Assembly (NCBI GenBank): GCA_049608225.1
Contig: JBMYXI010000008.1
Location: forward strand, 3,790 to 67,789
Source of the DNA: Parashewanella sp049608225
GTDB lineage: Bacteria > Pseudomonadota > Gammaproteobacteria > Enterobacterales > Shewanellaceae
Reading direction: 5' to 3'
DNA length: 64,000 nucleotides
The number at the start of each line of letters is the position of its first letter. The stretch's first letter is position 1. The position numbers and the translations under genes were made by a program. The notes beneath the pieces were generated by a model. That model saw nothing but the letters and a program-made list of their open reading frames with translations, was not told where the DNA came from and ran no database searches. Shown here one piece after another: positions 25,166-33,994 of the stretch.

Positions 25166-26041
25166 ATGCAAAGCAGTGAAATAATGAGAGCAAGTCAAGT
25201 TATCGGTAAAGGGCTCGAAGCACAAAATTGTCAACTCGAGTTGAAACCATTTCAAGGCAATGGTTTTTTTTGGCAACATCAAAATGCCGCAGCAGGTGTG
25301 GGCATATGGTGTTCACAAAAAGATTGGGAAAAAGCGGTACTTGATAATACTGGCATATCGATTTTAGATAAACTTCCTGAAGACTTTATTCCTTGCATCG
25401 GTGCTGCTGTATTCGAAATTGTTGGCAGTTGGATTGTAGAGTCTGTTAGTGAAACTCCCGAACCAATGGTGCTTGAAGAGAATATATATCCGATATTAAC
25501 ATTGTCAGGTGTTCGCTGTGTGCTGATTAACTGGCCGATTGAAGAATGGCAACCTATGGTTTCTCATTGGGCACCTTGTTCGGGCGACTCTCCTGATATT
25601 AATATGAGTTTAATTGCGGGTTATCGCCCTCAGCAAAACAGCATCCCTGAATTTCCTGAGATAGGTGCGGGCATGTGGCTAGATCAAAGTGCTGATGTTG
25701 AAGAAGGCCAAGCGATTTTGTGGTGGCAACGACCGTTAGCGAGAGTGACAATTAAAGGTTCAGTTGAATCTGGGAGTATTGATATTTCTATTGATGAAAT
25801 TCTAAATGACGTTACTTTTTCGCATCCACCATTGTTAGCGGAGCTCGCTACTGCGCAAGTAAATCTTGCCGATATCGGTATCATGATGGAAGGTGATGAA
25901 TTTCCAATTCGAATGACTAATAATAGTGATATACGCCTTTGTCGACAGTTAGATGAAGTTCACCAAGAAACCCTAGGAACAGTTTCATTATTGAGGAGTC
26001 CATCGGGTCTTATTGCTAAAATAGAAAGCAAAGCCAATTAA
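25166..26041 (+). CDS. ssaQ: Type III sorting-platform/C-ring protein SctQ
   Basis: A 291-residue SpaO/YscQ/SsaQ family protein (SsaQ is about 322). The N-terminal two-thirds are divergent. The C-terminal 70 residues (LLAELATAQVNLADIGIMME, then LGTVSLLRSPSGLIAKI) read as a SPOA-type domain ending in the usual short beta strand, so the protein appears complete although slightly short. An internal ribosome-binding site suggests a separate C-terminal product, as known for SsaQ. The stop codon overlaps by 4 nt the stop of the convergent gene. This is where the locus breaks off before the expected ssaR. Confidence 0.85.
   Translation: MQSSEIMRASQVIGKGLEAQNCQLELKPFQGNGFFWQHQNAAAGVGIWCSQKDWEKAVLDNTGISILDKLPEDFIPCIGAAVFEIVGSWIVESVSETPEPMVLEENIYPILTLSGVRCVLINWPIEEWQPMVSHWAPCSGDSPDINMSLIAGYRPQQNSIPEFPEIGAGMWLDQSADVEEGQAILWWQRPLARVTIKGSVESGSIDISIDEILNDVTFSHPPLLAELATAQVNLADIGIMMEGDEFPIRMTNNSDIRLCRQLDEVHQETLGTVSLLRSPSGLIAKIESKAN
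25701..25720 (+). promoter_or_regulatory. Candidate internal translation start for a short SctQ-C product
   Basis: Inside ssaQ, AAGAAGG (25701-25707) lies 7 nt before an in-frame ATT (25715) and 10 nt before an in-frame TTG (25718). Initiation at TTG would give a 107-residue C-terminal protein. Salmonella SsaQ and other SctQ proteins make such a product of about 106 residues from an internal start, and it forms a complex with full-length SctQ. Confidence 0.5.
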
Positions 26042-27195
26042 AATTCTAGCGCTTTCATAGCGGCTACCACCATTGCTTGAATTTGCGCGACTATTTCTGC
26101 CTCTGTTGCTGCATCGTAGCCTTTTATTTTTGGCGTATGTATATGCCCATTGGGTATAGTCAGGTTAAATTGCTTCATTAACCGAATCGAACGATAAGAG
26201 ATCTCGTTAGATAGGTAACCGCCGCCAGAGCCTGTTACCGATGTTTGGTTTTTTAAATCAGCTAATGTTTTCGCTTTGAACTTTCCTTGCTGTAATGTTG
26301 AGACTTGTTTGTTATCGTTTACTTTCCATTTACCATTAATGGATTGCATGGCTTTAACAGGCAAAGTAAATTCGATAAATTCAGCACCGTTTAATGTTTT
26401 GCCTCTAAGTCGTGGAGCTTTAGGAGACTGTTTACTCGCTTTGGTATAAATATTGAGGTTATCCGGTGCTACAGCACTGCGGTTTTTTGCAGGAAAATGC
26501 TCTAAATCAAAATCTGTTCTTCCCATGCTTACCGTAAATACTGCATCTATGCTTCTGGCTCTAAACATGGGCGTTAGGATTCCTTCAATCATGCCTTGAT
26601 CAAAATCGACAAAACGTACAGGGATCATGACAGTTTGAATTTGAGCTGTCTTTTTGCCCACTTTAAATTTAAACCCATCTAGTGCAAGTGCTGCTAACCC
26701 TGATGGATTACTTTGAGCAATATTTTTATCTAAGAAAAAGGGGTCAAAGCCAGTGAGCAGAATTTTAATATCAGTTTTGGGAGAGAAGTGAAGATCATTT
26801 ATCCCTCGAGAGGTCGTTTCAATCGAGCGAGTAAGAATTTGTCGTTGCCAGTTTGCTAACTGAAGTTTAGTGTCATTATCATCTTTAGCCAGTTTACGTA
26901 ATGCAAGTCGAGACCAATATAAAGGCCTATCATCAAAATGCCCTGCTTGCACATCACGGACTGCTTGTTGCCATAAGCGATTACCTATGGTAGCGGTAGC
27001 TTGGGTGATTTGTTGTTCGTTAGTCGCTGTTTTTATTTTCTGCTTGAAAATTGACACAAGACCGTCGTAGCGAGAGGCGATGTTAGGTATGTCGGTTTGG
27101 GCTTTTGACAGCCTTAACTCTTCAACATTTAGCGCTAATGCGGCAACAGAAAGGCTGCATAAGAGTAATGAAGTCGTAAATAATATCTTAAGCAT
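26038..27195 (-). CDS. Secreted pyroglutamyl-peptidase-like (C15) protein with Ser at the Cys position
   Basis: A 385-residue protein with a signal peptide (MLKILFTTSLLLCSLSVAAL) and an extra N-terminal domain of about 120 residues. The C15 fold follows from residue 142: LLTGFDPF (147-153), NPSG, a catalytic-Glu region (RTDFDLEHF, E232), GGGYLSNEISY (324-334) and GHIHTP (H353). In active enzymes the nucleophile is the Cys in AGTYxCN; here that position is Ser329. Cytoplasmic Pcp enzymes are about 215 residues. It may therefore be a non-peptidase or altered hydrolase in the periplasm. Convergent with ssaQ. Confidence 0.75.
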   Translation of the reverse strand: MLKILFTTSLLLCSLSVAALALNVEELRLSKAQTDIPNIASRYDGLVSIFKQKIKTATNEQQITQATATIGNRLWQQAVRDVQAGHFDDRPLYWSRLALRKLAKDDNDTKLQLANWQRQILTRSIETTSRGINDLHFSPKTDIKILLTGFDPFFLDKNIAQSNPSGLAALALDGFKFKVGKKTAQIQTVMIPVRFVDFDQGMIEGILTPMFRARSIDAVFTVSMGRTDFDLEHFPAKNRSAVAPDNLNIYTKASKQSPKAPRLRGKTLNGAEFIEFTLPVKAMQSINGKWKVNDNKQVSTLQQGKFKAKTLADLKNQTSVTGSGGGYLSNEISYRSIRLMKQFNLTIPNGHIHTPKIKGYDAATEAEIVAQIQAMVVAAMKALEF

Positions 27196-27211
27196 CTTTC
27201 ACTCCGTGAAG

Positions 27212-28123
27212 TTAATACATTAATGATTGCAATGATTCTTGATTCGAAAACCGTTTCGCAAAAAATTCCAAAAATGCACTTATATTACTGGCGAGCTGCC
27301 GTCTGCTTGAATATACGCCATAAACCTTAAAAGGTTCAATTGGCCATTCTTGTAAAATTGGGACTAGTGAGCCAGAAGCCAGTTCTTGCTTGCAATTTGA
27401 ATTAGACAACATGGCAACCCCGAAGTCATCTAGTGCTAATTTTTTGACCATAATAGCACTGTTAACTCGAACTTTTTTTTGAAAGCTCACCATGGTTTTG
27501 CGCTTCCCCTTACCTAAAGGCCAAATGGGCGCTGAGCGGGATGTTCCGAGTAGAATGCCTTGATGATTAATTAAGTCTTGTGGCGTCGCTGGAGTGCCGT
27601 GCGCTTTCAAGTAAGTGGGACTTGCGACTAAGATAGGTTGCCTTTCAAACAATAATCGTGCGATTAAATCAGAGGATTGCAGTGGTCCATACTTTATTGC
27701 AATATCATAACCTTCTCCGACCAGTCCAACTTCGTTGTCAGTAAACTGGATGTCTAGGGTGACATTAGGGTAAAGTCGCATAAATCCGCTTGCCATGTTG
27801 GCAATCAGTTCCTGACTGAAGGATACCGGAATGGCAATTCGTAGTGATCCAGATACATCATTTTGAGTGTTTTCGATAATGGCTTTTGCCGCTTCGATCT
27901 CATTACCAATGGTGTCGCAATGTTGGTAAAACAAAGCACCAATTTGTGTCAGGCTTAAATTACGGCTATTTCGCTGCAAGAGTCTTACGCCCAATTGTTC
28001 TTCAAGTTGGGCAACCTTACGACTAATGGTCGATTTTGGCATGCCTGTCTCTCGAGCGGCTTGCGAGAATCCTTTAGCTCGGACGACGGCTGCAAATAGC
28101 ATCATCCCGTTCAAATCAGGCAT
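27212..28123 (-). CDS. LysR-family transcriptional regulator
   Basis: A 303-residue regulator. The N-terminal winged helix-turn-helix (FSQAARETGMPKSTISRKVA, residues 19-38) is followed by QLEEQLGVRLLQRNSRNLSL and a substrate-binding domain with the usual FTDNEVGLVGEGYDIAIKYG stretch. It is divergent from the giant carboxylase gene, with 157 nt between them, the classic arrangement for a LysR protein controlling its neighbour. The pyroglutamyl-peptidase-like gene lies 16 nt downstream on the same strand and could share the transcript. The inducer is unknown. Confidence 0.9.
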   Translation of the reverse strand: MPDLNGMMLFAAVVRAKGFSQAARETGMPKSTISRKVAQLEEQLGVRLLQRNSRNLSLTQIGALFYQHCDTIGNEIEAAKAIIENTQNDVSGSLRIAIPVSFSQELIANMASGFMRLYPNVTLDIQFTDNEVGLVGEGYDIAIKYGPLQSSDLIARLLFERQPILVASPTYLKAHGTPATPQDLINHQGILLGTSRSAPIWPLGKGKRKTMVSFQKKVRVNSAIMVKKLALDDFGVAMLSNSNCKQELASGSLVPILQEWPIEPFKVYGVYSSRRQLASNISAFLEFFAKRFSNQESLQSLMY

Positions 28124-28280
28124 ATTTTATCACTGTCTCATAAATGGAACAAAGCGTCTATGTCAGTTTAATGGCAATTTGAGCATGATAAAAGTTATAT
28201 TTAACATTCATAAAAATAATTTTGGATTTGTTGGTAACTTACCGACAAAACAGAGGCTAGGATAAGCAGAGGATCTTAGG

Positions 28281-31200
28281 ATGACCAGCAACAACAAGCC
28301 CGATAATACGACTCAGGCTCTAGGTGCCGACCCACTTTTTTTACACGCTGAGCATTTAGCGAAAGACTTTTCATTATTTCCAAAGCACAGTAAGCAGAGC
28401 CTGTCTGATGAAGTCAAAGGTCTATTAGACGAAGAAACTATTCAGGCTAACTTAAAGAATTTAGCGCAATTAGATGTTGATGGATACGTAACGAAAGTTA
28501 TTCAACCAACGCAAGATAAAAATCGCCCAAGTGCCAAGCGCATCATTGCAGATTTAAAAGGTAAAGTCGTTTCAGATACCCATATCGGTTCATTTTACAG
28601 TGCAGAAGTTGAGCTGAATTTTGGCACGCGTACTCGCCGTATTGGTTTTATCGCTCAAGAGCGCACAACGTCAAATGGCGCGTGGATGCCAGAGCATCAT
28701 CTTGCTGCTTGTAAGGCGATCCGTCATTTTGCAGAGCTTTCAATGCCAATTGTGTATTTCATTGACACGCCGGGCGCTGATGCAGGTGAAATTGCCAACA
28801 GTCAGAACCAAGCGCATTCTATCTCGAAAGCCATTGCTGAAAGTGCCAACGTTGACGTGCCGACAGTGGGTATTGTCATTGGTGCAGGTTATTCAGGTGG
28901 TGCGATCCCACTTGCTGCAGCAAACATTCTCCTTTCACTTCGTGATGGTATTTTCAACACTATTCAGCCACAAGGCTTGCAAAGCATTGCACGCAAATAC
29001 AACCTTTCTTGGCAGGAATGTGCAAAGTCAGTGGGTGTATCGCCAGAAGAGCTTTATACCGCTGGCTGCATTGATGGCATCATCGATTTTACGCCATCAG
29101 ACAGAGATGAACGTCAACATAATTTGCGCCGCGCGATTATCAGCGGTATTGAAGCGGTAGAGAAAGCTGCTATTGATTTCGTTCGTGACTCTGACGATTT
29201 ACGTGAACATTACGATCGCAGTTTAAACCGTTTCCTTAACCCTTCAGCGAATTTGGCATCGCTTGATGTCAATGCAGAACTTTCGGTGGCAAGTAACCCA
29301 ACCATGCACTTGAACTTGTTTGGTAGTGCATACCGTTACTTGCGCTATCTCACTTTGCGTAGCCGTATCCACTCAATTTCTCAAGGTGAATATGGTCGTT
29401 TATCGAAAGTGAGTGTGCCAGAAGGTGATTTACTTGCTCGTATTCAACAAGAGCAAGACAAAGTATTCCAAACTTGGTTGGCCAGCCCAGATAAACTTGT
29501 TTATGACGACGAGCTAAACAAGTTGTGGAGTAATTTTACCGCTAAACGTGAAGAAATTTCGACCGAACGTAACATGCTTACACGTTTGATTTTGGGTGAG
29601 CCAAAAGAGAACTATAAGAAAGCGCGTAAAGCCTTATTATTTAACATTGGTTGGTCTTTGTATCACCGCTGGAAGAGTAATGCGGCGAATAACTTTAAAG
29701 GGTTAATTCAATACCTTGAAAGCTTGCCTAAAGATGTGACTGAAAAACAATGGCCAGAGCTAAATCAATTAACTGTTTTAGATGTAGTGGTTAATGACGA
29801 GCTACGTGAAGACTTCATTTGGCAGTGTTATAACATTCTTATCTTCAATGCATTGTACGACAATGTGGTCGTGAATTTAGCTTCGATTGCCAAAGAAGCC
29901 ATGATGAGCAAAAGCTTATCTCGTGCTTCTCTTGACGGTTTGTTACATAGTTCAATCGATAAAGCGATTTCTACTCAAGATATTGCCAACGATAAAAGTA
30001 AATTCTACAAGTGGCTTAAATACTTTATGTCACAGTCCAACCGTGCTGAATTGTTAACACGTGTTGAACAATGGAAGAGTGTTGGTTTTCCACAAATGAA
30101 CGACAGTTTGTTTGTGATCCTAACTTACTTCTTTGAGCGTTTATTGCCTGAGTACTTTGACAGTGAAGAAGACAACTCAAGCTTTACTGGCGCAATTAAC
30201 CCTGTGCGTATTGGTCGTCGTAAAGATTTCTGGAACCGTCTCACTATGGGTTACCAAGATCTGTTGATCCAGAAAGTATTACGTGACGAGAAACGTTCAG
30301 GAAAAATGAGCTGGCAGAACATCATTGAGAAGTTCTTCACTGACTTTGAGGAAGTGAATGCAGACTTCATGACTGCCAATCAATTGAACTTCCCTGGTTT
30401 CCGTTTATCTATTGAAGATGCATTGGATAAAGGCATTCGTCCGTGCGGTTTGATCACAGGTTTAGGTGATTTTGAACACAATGGTCAAAAGTTACGGGCT
30501 GGTGTGGCGGTATCGAATACTGCATTCCAAGCAGGTGCATTTGATATGGCCAGTGCGGAGAAATTCAGTGCACTGTTAATTGAATGTGCTAAACGTAAAT
30601 TACCAGTTATTTGTTTTATCAGTTCTGGTGGTATGCAAACTAAAGAAGGTGCGGCAGCATTATTCTCAATGGCTGTGGTAAATGATCGTATTACGCGCTT
30701 TATTCGTGATAACGAATTGCCAGTACTTATGTTTGGCTATGGTGACTGTACCGGTGGTGCTCAAGCGAGCTTTGTAACTCACCCGCTTGTACAAACATAT
30801 TATCTATCTGGTACCAATATGCCGTTTGCAGGGCAAATGGTCGTGCCAGCTTACTTGCCATCAACATCAACCTTGTCTAACTATCTGTCGAAAGTTCCGG
30901 GGGCAATGAATGGTCTTGTAAACAATCCATTTAGCGAAACCTTGGATACACAACTGGCTGGCATCGATCCATTAATGCCATTGCCTACTCAACAGATTAA
31001 TGATGTGATTGGTAATGCATTGTCAACCTTGGTTCCTGAAGTTGTTGCCGAAGACGTTGAAATTGAGCAAAACGACCCTCGTGCGTTGATGTCGCCAATG
31101 AGTAAAGTATTGATCCACGCTCGTGGTTGTACTGCGGTTAAGCTTATTCGCAAAGCACACGATAATAACCTTAACGTAGTATTAGTAGCGTCAGATCCTG

Positions 31201-32834
31201 ATATGACCTCTGTGCCTGCTGACATGCTTAAACCAAATGATAAGTTAGTTTGTTTAGGTGGTAACACGTCTGATGAAAGTTATCTAAATGCTTACTCAGT
31301 GTTGAAAGTGGCTGAATACGAAAGAGTTGATGCACTTCATCCAGGTATTGGTTTCCTATCAGAAAGTCCACAATTCGCGGCATTATGTGTAAACAATGGT
31401 GTTAACTTTGTTGGGCCAAGTGTCTATTCAATGACGACTATGGGCAACAAGTCAAATGCAATTAAGACATCACAAAGTCAGAATGTTCCTGTTGTACCAG
31501 GTTCACACGGTATTTTGAATAATGCTGAACAGGCGGTGAATGTTGCTAATGAGATTGGCTATCCAGTATTACTAAAAGCCGTACAAGGCGGTGGCGGTAA
31601 AGGTATTCAAGTTGTTGAGCGTCCAGAAGACATGATTGGTTTATTCCAAAAAACGTCAACTGAAGCGGCTGCCGCATTTGGTAACGGCGACTTATACCTT
31701 GAAAAATATGTAACCTCACTGCGTCACATTGAAGTTCAGCTACTGCGTGATAAGTTTGGCAACACGAAAGTATTGGGTTTACGTGACTGCTCTGTGCAGC
31801 GTAATAACCAGAAAGTGATTGAAGAATCACATTCAACCATGTTGCCAGATGAGCTTAAACAGCAAGTGATGGAATACACACGTGCATTAGGTGATGTCAC
31901 TGATTACATGGGTGCAGGTACGGTTGAGTTTATTTATAACTTAGATGCCAACGAAGTGTATTTCATGGAAATGAATACTCGTCTTCAAGTTGAGCATCCA
32001 GTAACTGAAGCGACATCAGGCATTGATATTGTTAGCGCGCAATTTGATGTTGCCGCTGGTCGTTCAATCGAAGATATTGAGCCGCAAGAAATCGGTTATG
32101 CAATGGAACTTCGTATCACAGCTGAAAAAGCCGCACTTGATAGTAATGGTGTGCTGCAGTTGTTACCTAACCCAGGAATGATCACCGAATGTGATTTCCC
32201 ACAGCGTGATGATATCGAAATCATCTCGATTGCAGAAACAGATAAAGAAGTGTCACCTTACTACGACAGCTTGATTGCTCAAGTGATCATGCGCGGTGAA
32301 AATCGTGAAGACGTGATTGAGAAGTTTATCGCTTACTTAGATCAAGTTGTGATCAAAGGTATTGCGACCAACATTCCATTACTGAAACGTATTCTTAAAG
32401 ATGGTACTTTCCGCGAAGGTGTTTACGATACTAACTATCTACCACGCTTAATGGCTGAACTTGATATTCCTGAGCTTATCGCTGAAATGGAAGCGGCAGC
32501 AGAAACCAAGGGTGTATCAACTGAGTCACTACGTGTTGGTGAGAGTAATGAGTTGAAAGTATTAGCACAAGGCGCGGGTATCTTCTATTCTTCCCCTGCG
32601 CCGGGTGAACCAGACTTTGTTAAAGAAGGCGATATCATTACTGTTGATGACACATTGGCTTTAACTGAAGCGATGAAAATGTTCACTCAAGTTAACCTTG
32701 CGAGTTTCAACCGTAAAGATGCGATTTTGTATCCAGAAGATAAGAAATATCGAATTGAACGTATTCTTAACTCAAATGGACAGCAAATATCGCAAGGCGA
32801 CTTACTGTTTGTTGTTTCTCCAATAGAAGAATAA
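28281..32834 (+). CDS. Single-chain biotin-dependent acyl-CoA carboxylase (CT-alpha, CT-beta, BC, BCCP)
   Basis: A 1517-residue protein fusing all parts of a biotin carboxylase system. Residues about 60-310 form an AccA-like carboxyltransferase (VYFIDTPGADAGEIANSQNQ, GAGYSGGAIPLAAAN). A helical linker follows (about 390-690). Residues about 690-940 are AccD-like (LPVICFISSGGMQTKEGAAA, GDCTGGAQASF). A biotin carboxylase with ATP-grasp loop (LLKAVQGGGGKGIQVV) spans about 975-1420. The C-terminal biotinyl domain has EAMKM with biotin Lys1466. Known Shewanella genomes carry such a protein annotated as multifunctional acetyl-CoA carboxylase; whether the substrate is acetyl-CoA or another acyl-CoA is not shown. 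Divergent LysR gene upstream. Confidence 0.9.
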   Translation: MTSNNKPDNTTQALGADPLFLHAEHLAKDFSLFPKHSKQSLSDEVKGLLDEETIQANLKNLAQLDVDGYVTKVIQPTQDKNRPSAKRIIADLKGKVVSDTHIGSFYSAEVELNFGTRTRRIGFIAQERTTSNGAWMPEHHLAACKAIRHFAELSMPIVYFIDTPGADAGEIANSQNQAHSISKAIAESANVDVPTVGIVIGAGYSGGAIPLAAANILLSLRDGIFNTIQPQGLQSIARKYNLSWQECAKSVGVSPEELYTAGCIDGIIDFTPSDRDERQHNLRRAIISGIEAVEKAAIDFVRDSDDLREHYDRSLNRFLNPSANLASLDVNAELSVASNPTMHLNLFGSAYRYLRYLTLRSRIHSISQGEYGRLSKVSVPEGDLLARIQQEQDKVFQTWLASPDKLVYDDELNKLWSNFTAKREEISTERNMLTRLILGEPKENYKKARKALLFNIGWSLYHRWKSNAANNFKGLIQYLESLPKDVTEKQWPELNQLTVLDVVVNDELREDFIWQCYNILIFNALYDNVVVNLASIAKEAMMSKSLSRASLDGLLHSSIDKAISTQDIANDKSKFYKWLKYFMSQSNRAELLTRVEQWKSVGFPQMNDSLFVILTYFFERLLPEYFDSEEDNSSFTGAINPVRIGRRKDFWNRLTMGYQDLLIQKVLRDEKRSGKMSWQNIIEKFFTDFEEVNADFMTANQLNFPGFRLSIEDALDKGIRPCGLITGLGDFEHNGQKLRAGVAVSNTAFQAGAFDMASAEKFSALLIECAKRKLPVICFISSGGMQTKEGAAALFSMAVVNDRITRFIRDNELPVLMFGYGDCTGGAQASFVTHPLVQTYYLSGTNMPFAGQMVVPAYLPSTSTLSNYLSKVPGAMNGLVNNPFSETLDTQLAGIDPLMPLPTQQINDVIGNALSTLVPEVVAEDVEIEQNDPRALMSPMSKVLIHARGCTAVKLIRKAHDNNLNVVLVASDPDMTSVPADMLKPNDKLVCLGGNTSDESYLNAYSVLKVAEYERVDALHPGIGFLSESPQFAALCVNNGVNFVGPSVYSMTTMGNKSNAIKTSQSQNVPVVPGSHGILNNAEQAVNVANEIGYPVLLKAVQGGGGKGIQVVERPEDMIGLFQKTSTEAAAAFGNGDLYLEKYVTSLRHIEVQLLRDKFGNTKVLGLRDCSVQRNNQKVIEESHSTMLPDELKQQVMEYTRALGDVTDYMGAGTVEFIYNLDANEVYFMEMNTRLQVEHPVTEATSGIDIVSAQFDVAAGRSIEDIEPQEIGYAMELRITAEKAALDSNGVLQLLPNPGMITECDFPQRDDIEIISIAETDKEVSPYYDSLIAQVIMRGENREDVIEKFIAYLDQVVIKGIATNIPLLKRILKDGTFREGVYDTNYLPRLMAELDIPELIAEMEAAAETKGVSTESLRVGESNELKVLAQGAGIFYSSPAPGEPDFVKEGDIITVDDTLALTEAMKMFTQVNLASFNRKDAILYPEDKKYRIERILNSNGQQISQGDLLFVVSPIEE

Positions 32835-32876
32835 ACCTTAGAGCCTGTAGATCTTTCAGGATTGAATTTTGTGCTA

Positions 32877-33067
32877 TTTGAGCGCTTTTTTGTTCAAGGC
32901 GTGAGCAGTGAAGCTTAGTCATCTAAGTAAGCTGCTCATAACACAGAATAGGAAGCGCTCAAAAGCATCGAAGACAGCGTAAATTGGTCGTTTCTGCTTC
33001 GTTATCGTTTGTTTATGTAGAGCGTCTACACTGCACAAACTCCGCCTTGCATAAAACAACCAATTTA
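32877..33067. repeat. Two adjacent long inverted repeats, candidate dispersed intergenic element
   Basis: The 407-nt gap after the carboxylase holds two nested hairpin modules. Module 1 has perfect 11-bp ends TTTGAGCGCTT (32877-32887) and AAGCGCTCAAA (32953-32963), with internal GAGCAG/CTGCTC and CTTAG/CTAAG pairs. Module 2 has 14-bp ends with one mismatch, at 32980-32993 and 33054-33067, around a TGTAGA-GCG-TCTACA hairpin (33016-33030). No open reading frame is present. The layout resembles miniature or REP-like intergenic repeats common in marine gammaproteobacteria. Confidence 0.6.
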
Positions 33068-33116
33068 TCGCTGCAAAAGTAAGCACGAAAGTTCAACACG
33101 CCCTAATCTTCCTTGA

Positions 33117-33150
33117 AAAAATCCTCGATATTTATCGGGGATTTTTTTTG
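33117..33150 (+). terminator. Intrinsic terminator downstream of the carboxylase region
   Basis: A 13-bp stem with one G-T wobble (AAAATCCTCGATA with TATCGGGGATTTT) and a 2-base loop, followed by a long T-run. It lies beyond the inverted-repeat element and before rsmE. Confidence 0.85.
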
Positions 33151-33241
33151 CCTAATCATGGTAAACTCAAGCCAGATAACCAGTTATAACAGTGATACTT
33201 GAAGAGGTATCTTCAAGTATCAAGAGTATTAAGAAGCATTA

Positions 33242-33970
33242 ATGAGAATTCCACGTATTTATCAGACGGGTACAATTACTGTCAATCAACCGTTAGCGCT
33301 TGACGAAGAGGGCGCTGGACATATCGGCCGTGTACTGCGCATGTCACAAGGTGAGCAATTAGTGTTGTTTAATGGTGATGGTAATGATTATTTATGTGAA
33401 ATTAGTCAAAGCAGCAAGAAAAACGTTTCGGTAGAAGTGCTTTCAAGTTCTGAAGTTGCAGCCGAATCTCCACTTAACCTCCATTTAGGACAAGTAATTT
33501 CTCGTGGTGATCGCATGGACTTTACCATTCAGAAATCAGTAGAGTTAGGTGTGAATACTATTACGCCGTTATTTTCTGAGCGTTGTGGCGTCAAACTCAC
33601 TGGTGAGCGGTTAGCGAAGAAAATTCAACAATGGCAAAAGATCGTCATCAGTGCTTGTGAACAATCTGGCCGAAGTGTGGTGCCAATTGTGCGACCCGCT
33701 ATGACATTAGAGCAATGGTGCGGAGAACAAACGTCAGCGTTAAAATTAAACCTGCATCCTAGGGCACAACATGGCATTAATGGGTTAACTTTGAAAAATA
33801 ATCATGTTCGTTTATTGATTGGGCCTGAAGGTGGATTATCAGAGTCTGAAATTGCCATGACAGAAACTCACAATTTTACCGATGTCTTATTGGGTCCTCG
33901 TGTGCTTCGTACTGAAACTGCTGCATTAACAACCATTAGCGCACTACAATTGAAATTTGGCGATTTGTAA
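33242..33970 (+). CDS. rsmE: 16S rRNA m3U1498 methyltransferase
   Basis: A 242-residue SPOUT-family methyltransferase that methylates N3 of U1498 in 16S rRNA. Visible are the PUA-like N-terminal region (HIGRVLRMSQGEQLVLFNGD), the conserved QKSVELGVNTITPLFSERCG segment, and the C-terminal trefoil-knot motifs LLIGPEGGLSESEI and LGPRVLRTETAALTTI, which bind S-adenosylmethionine. gshB follows 24 nt later; this rsmE-gshB order is common in gammaproteobacteria. Confidence 0.96.
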   Translation: MRIPRIYQTGTITVNQPLALDEEGAGHIGRVLRMSQGEQLVLFNGDGNDYLCEISQSSKKNVSVEVLSSSEVAAESPLNLHLGQVISRGDRMDFTIQKSVELGVNTITPLFSERCGVKLTGERLAKKIQQWQKIVISACEQSGRSVVPIVRPAMTLEQWCGEQTSALKLNLHPRAQHGINGLTLKNNHVRLLIGPEGGLSESEIAMTETHNFTDVLLGPRVLRTETAALTTISALQLKFGDL

Positions 33971-33994
33971 TACCCCTACAATTTAGGAAAAACA

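Noticed and set aside
25166..26041. SctQ as a truncated pseudogene
   Set aside because: The C-terminal SPOA-like domain appears to end normally and an internal start is retained, so the break seems to fall after the gene rather than inside it.
28621..29160. 179-codon plus-strand frame inside the carboxylase gene
   Set aside because: Out-of-frame shadow of the conserved CT-alpha domain with no protein-like composition.
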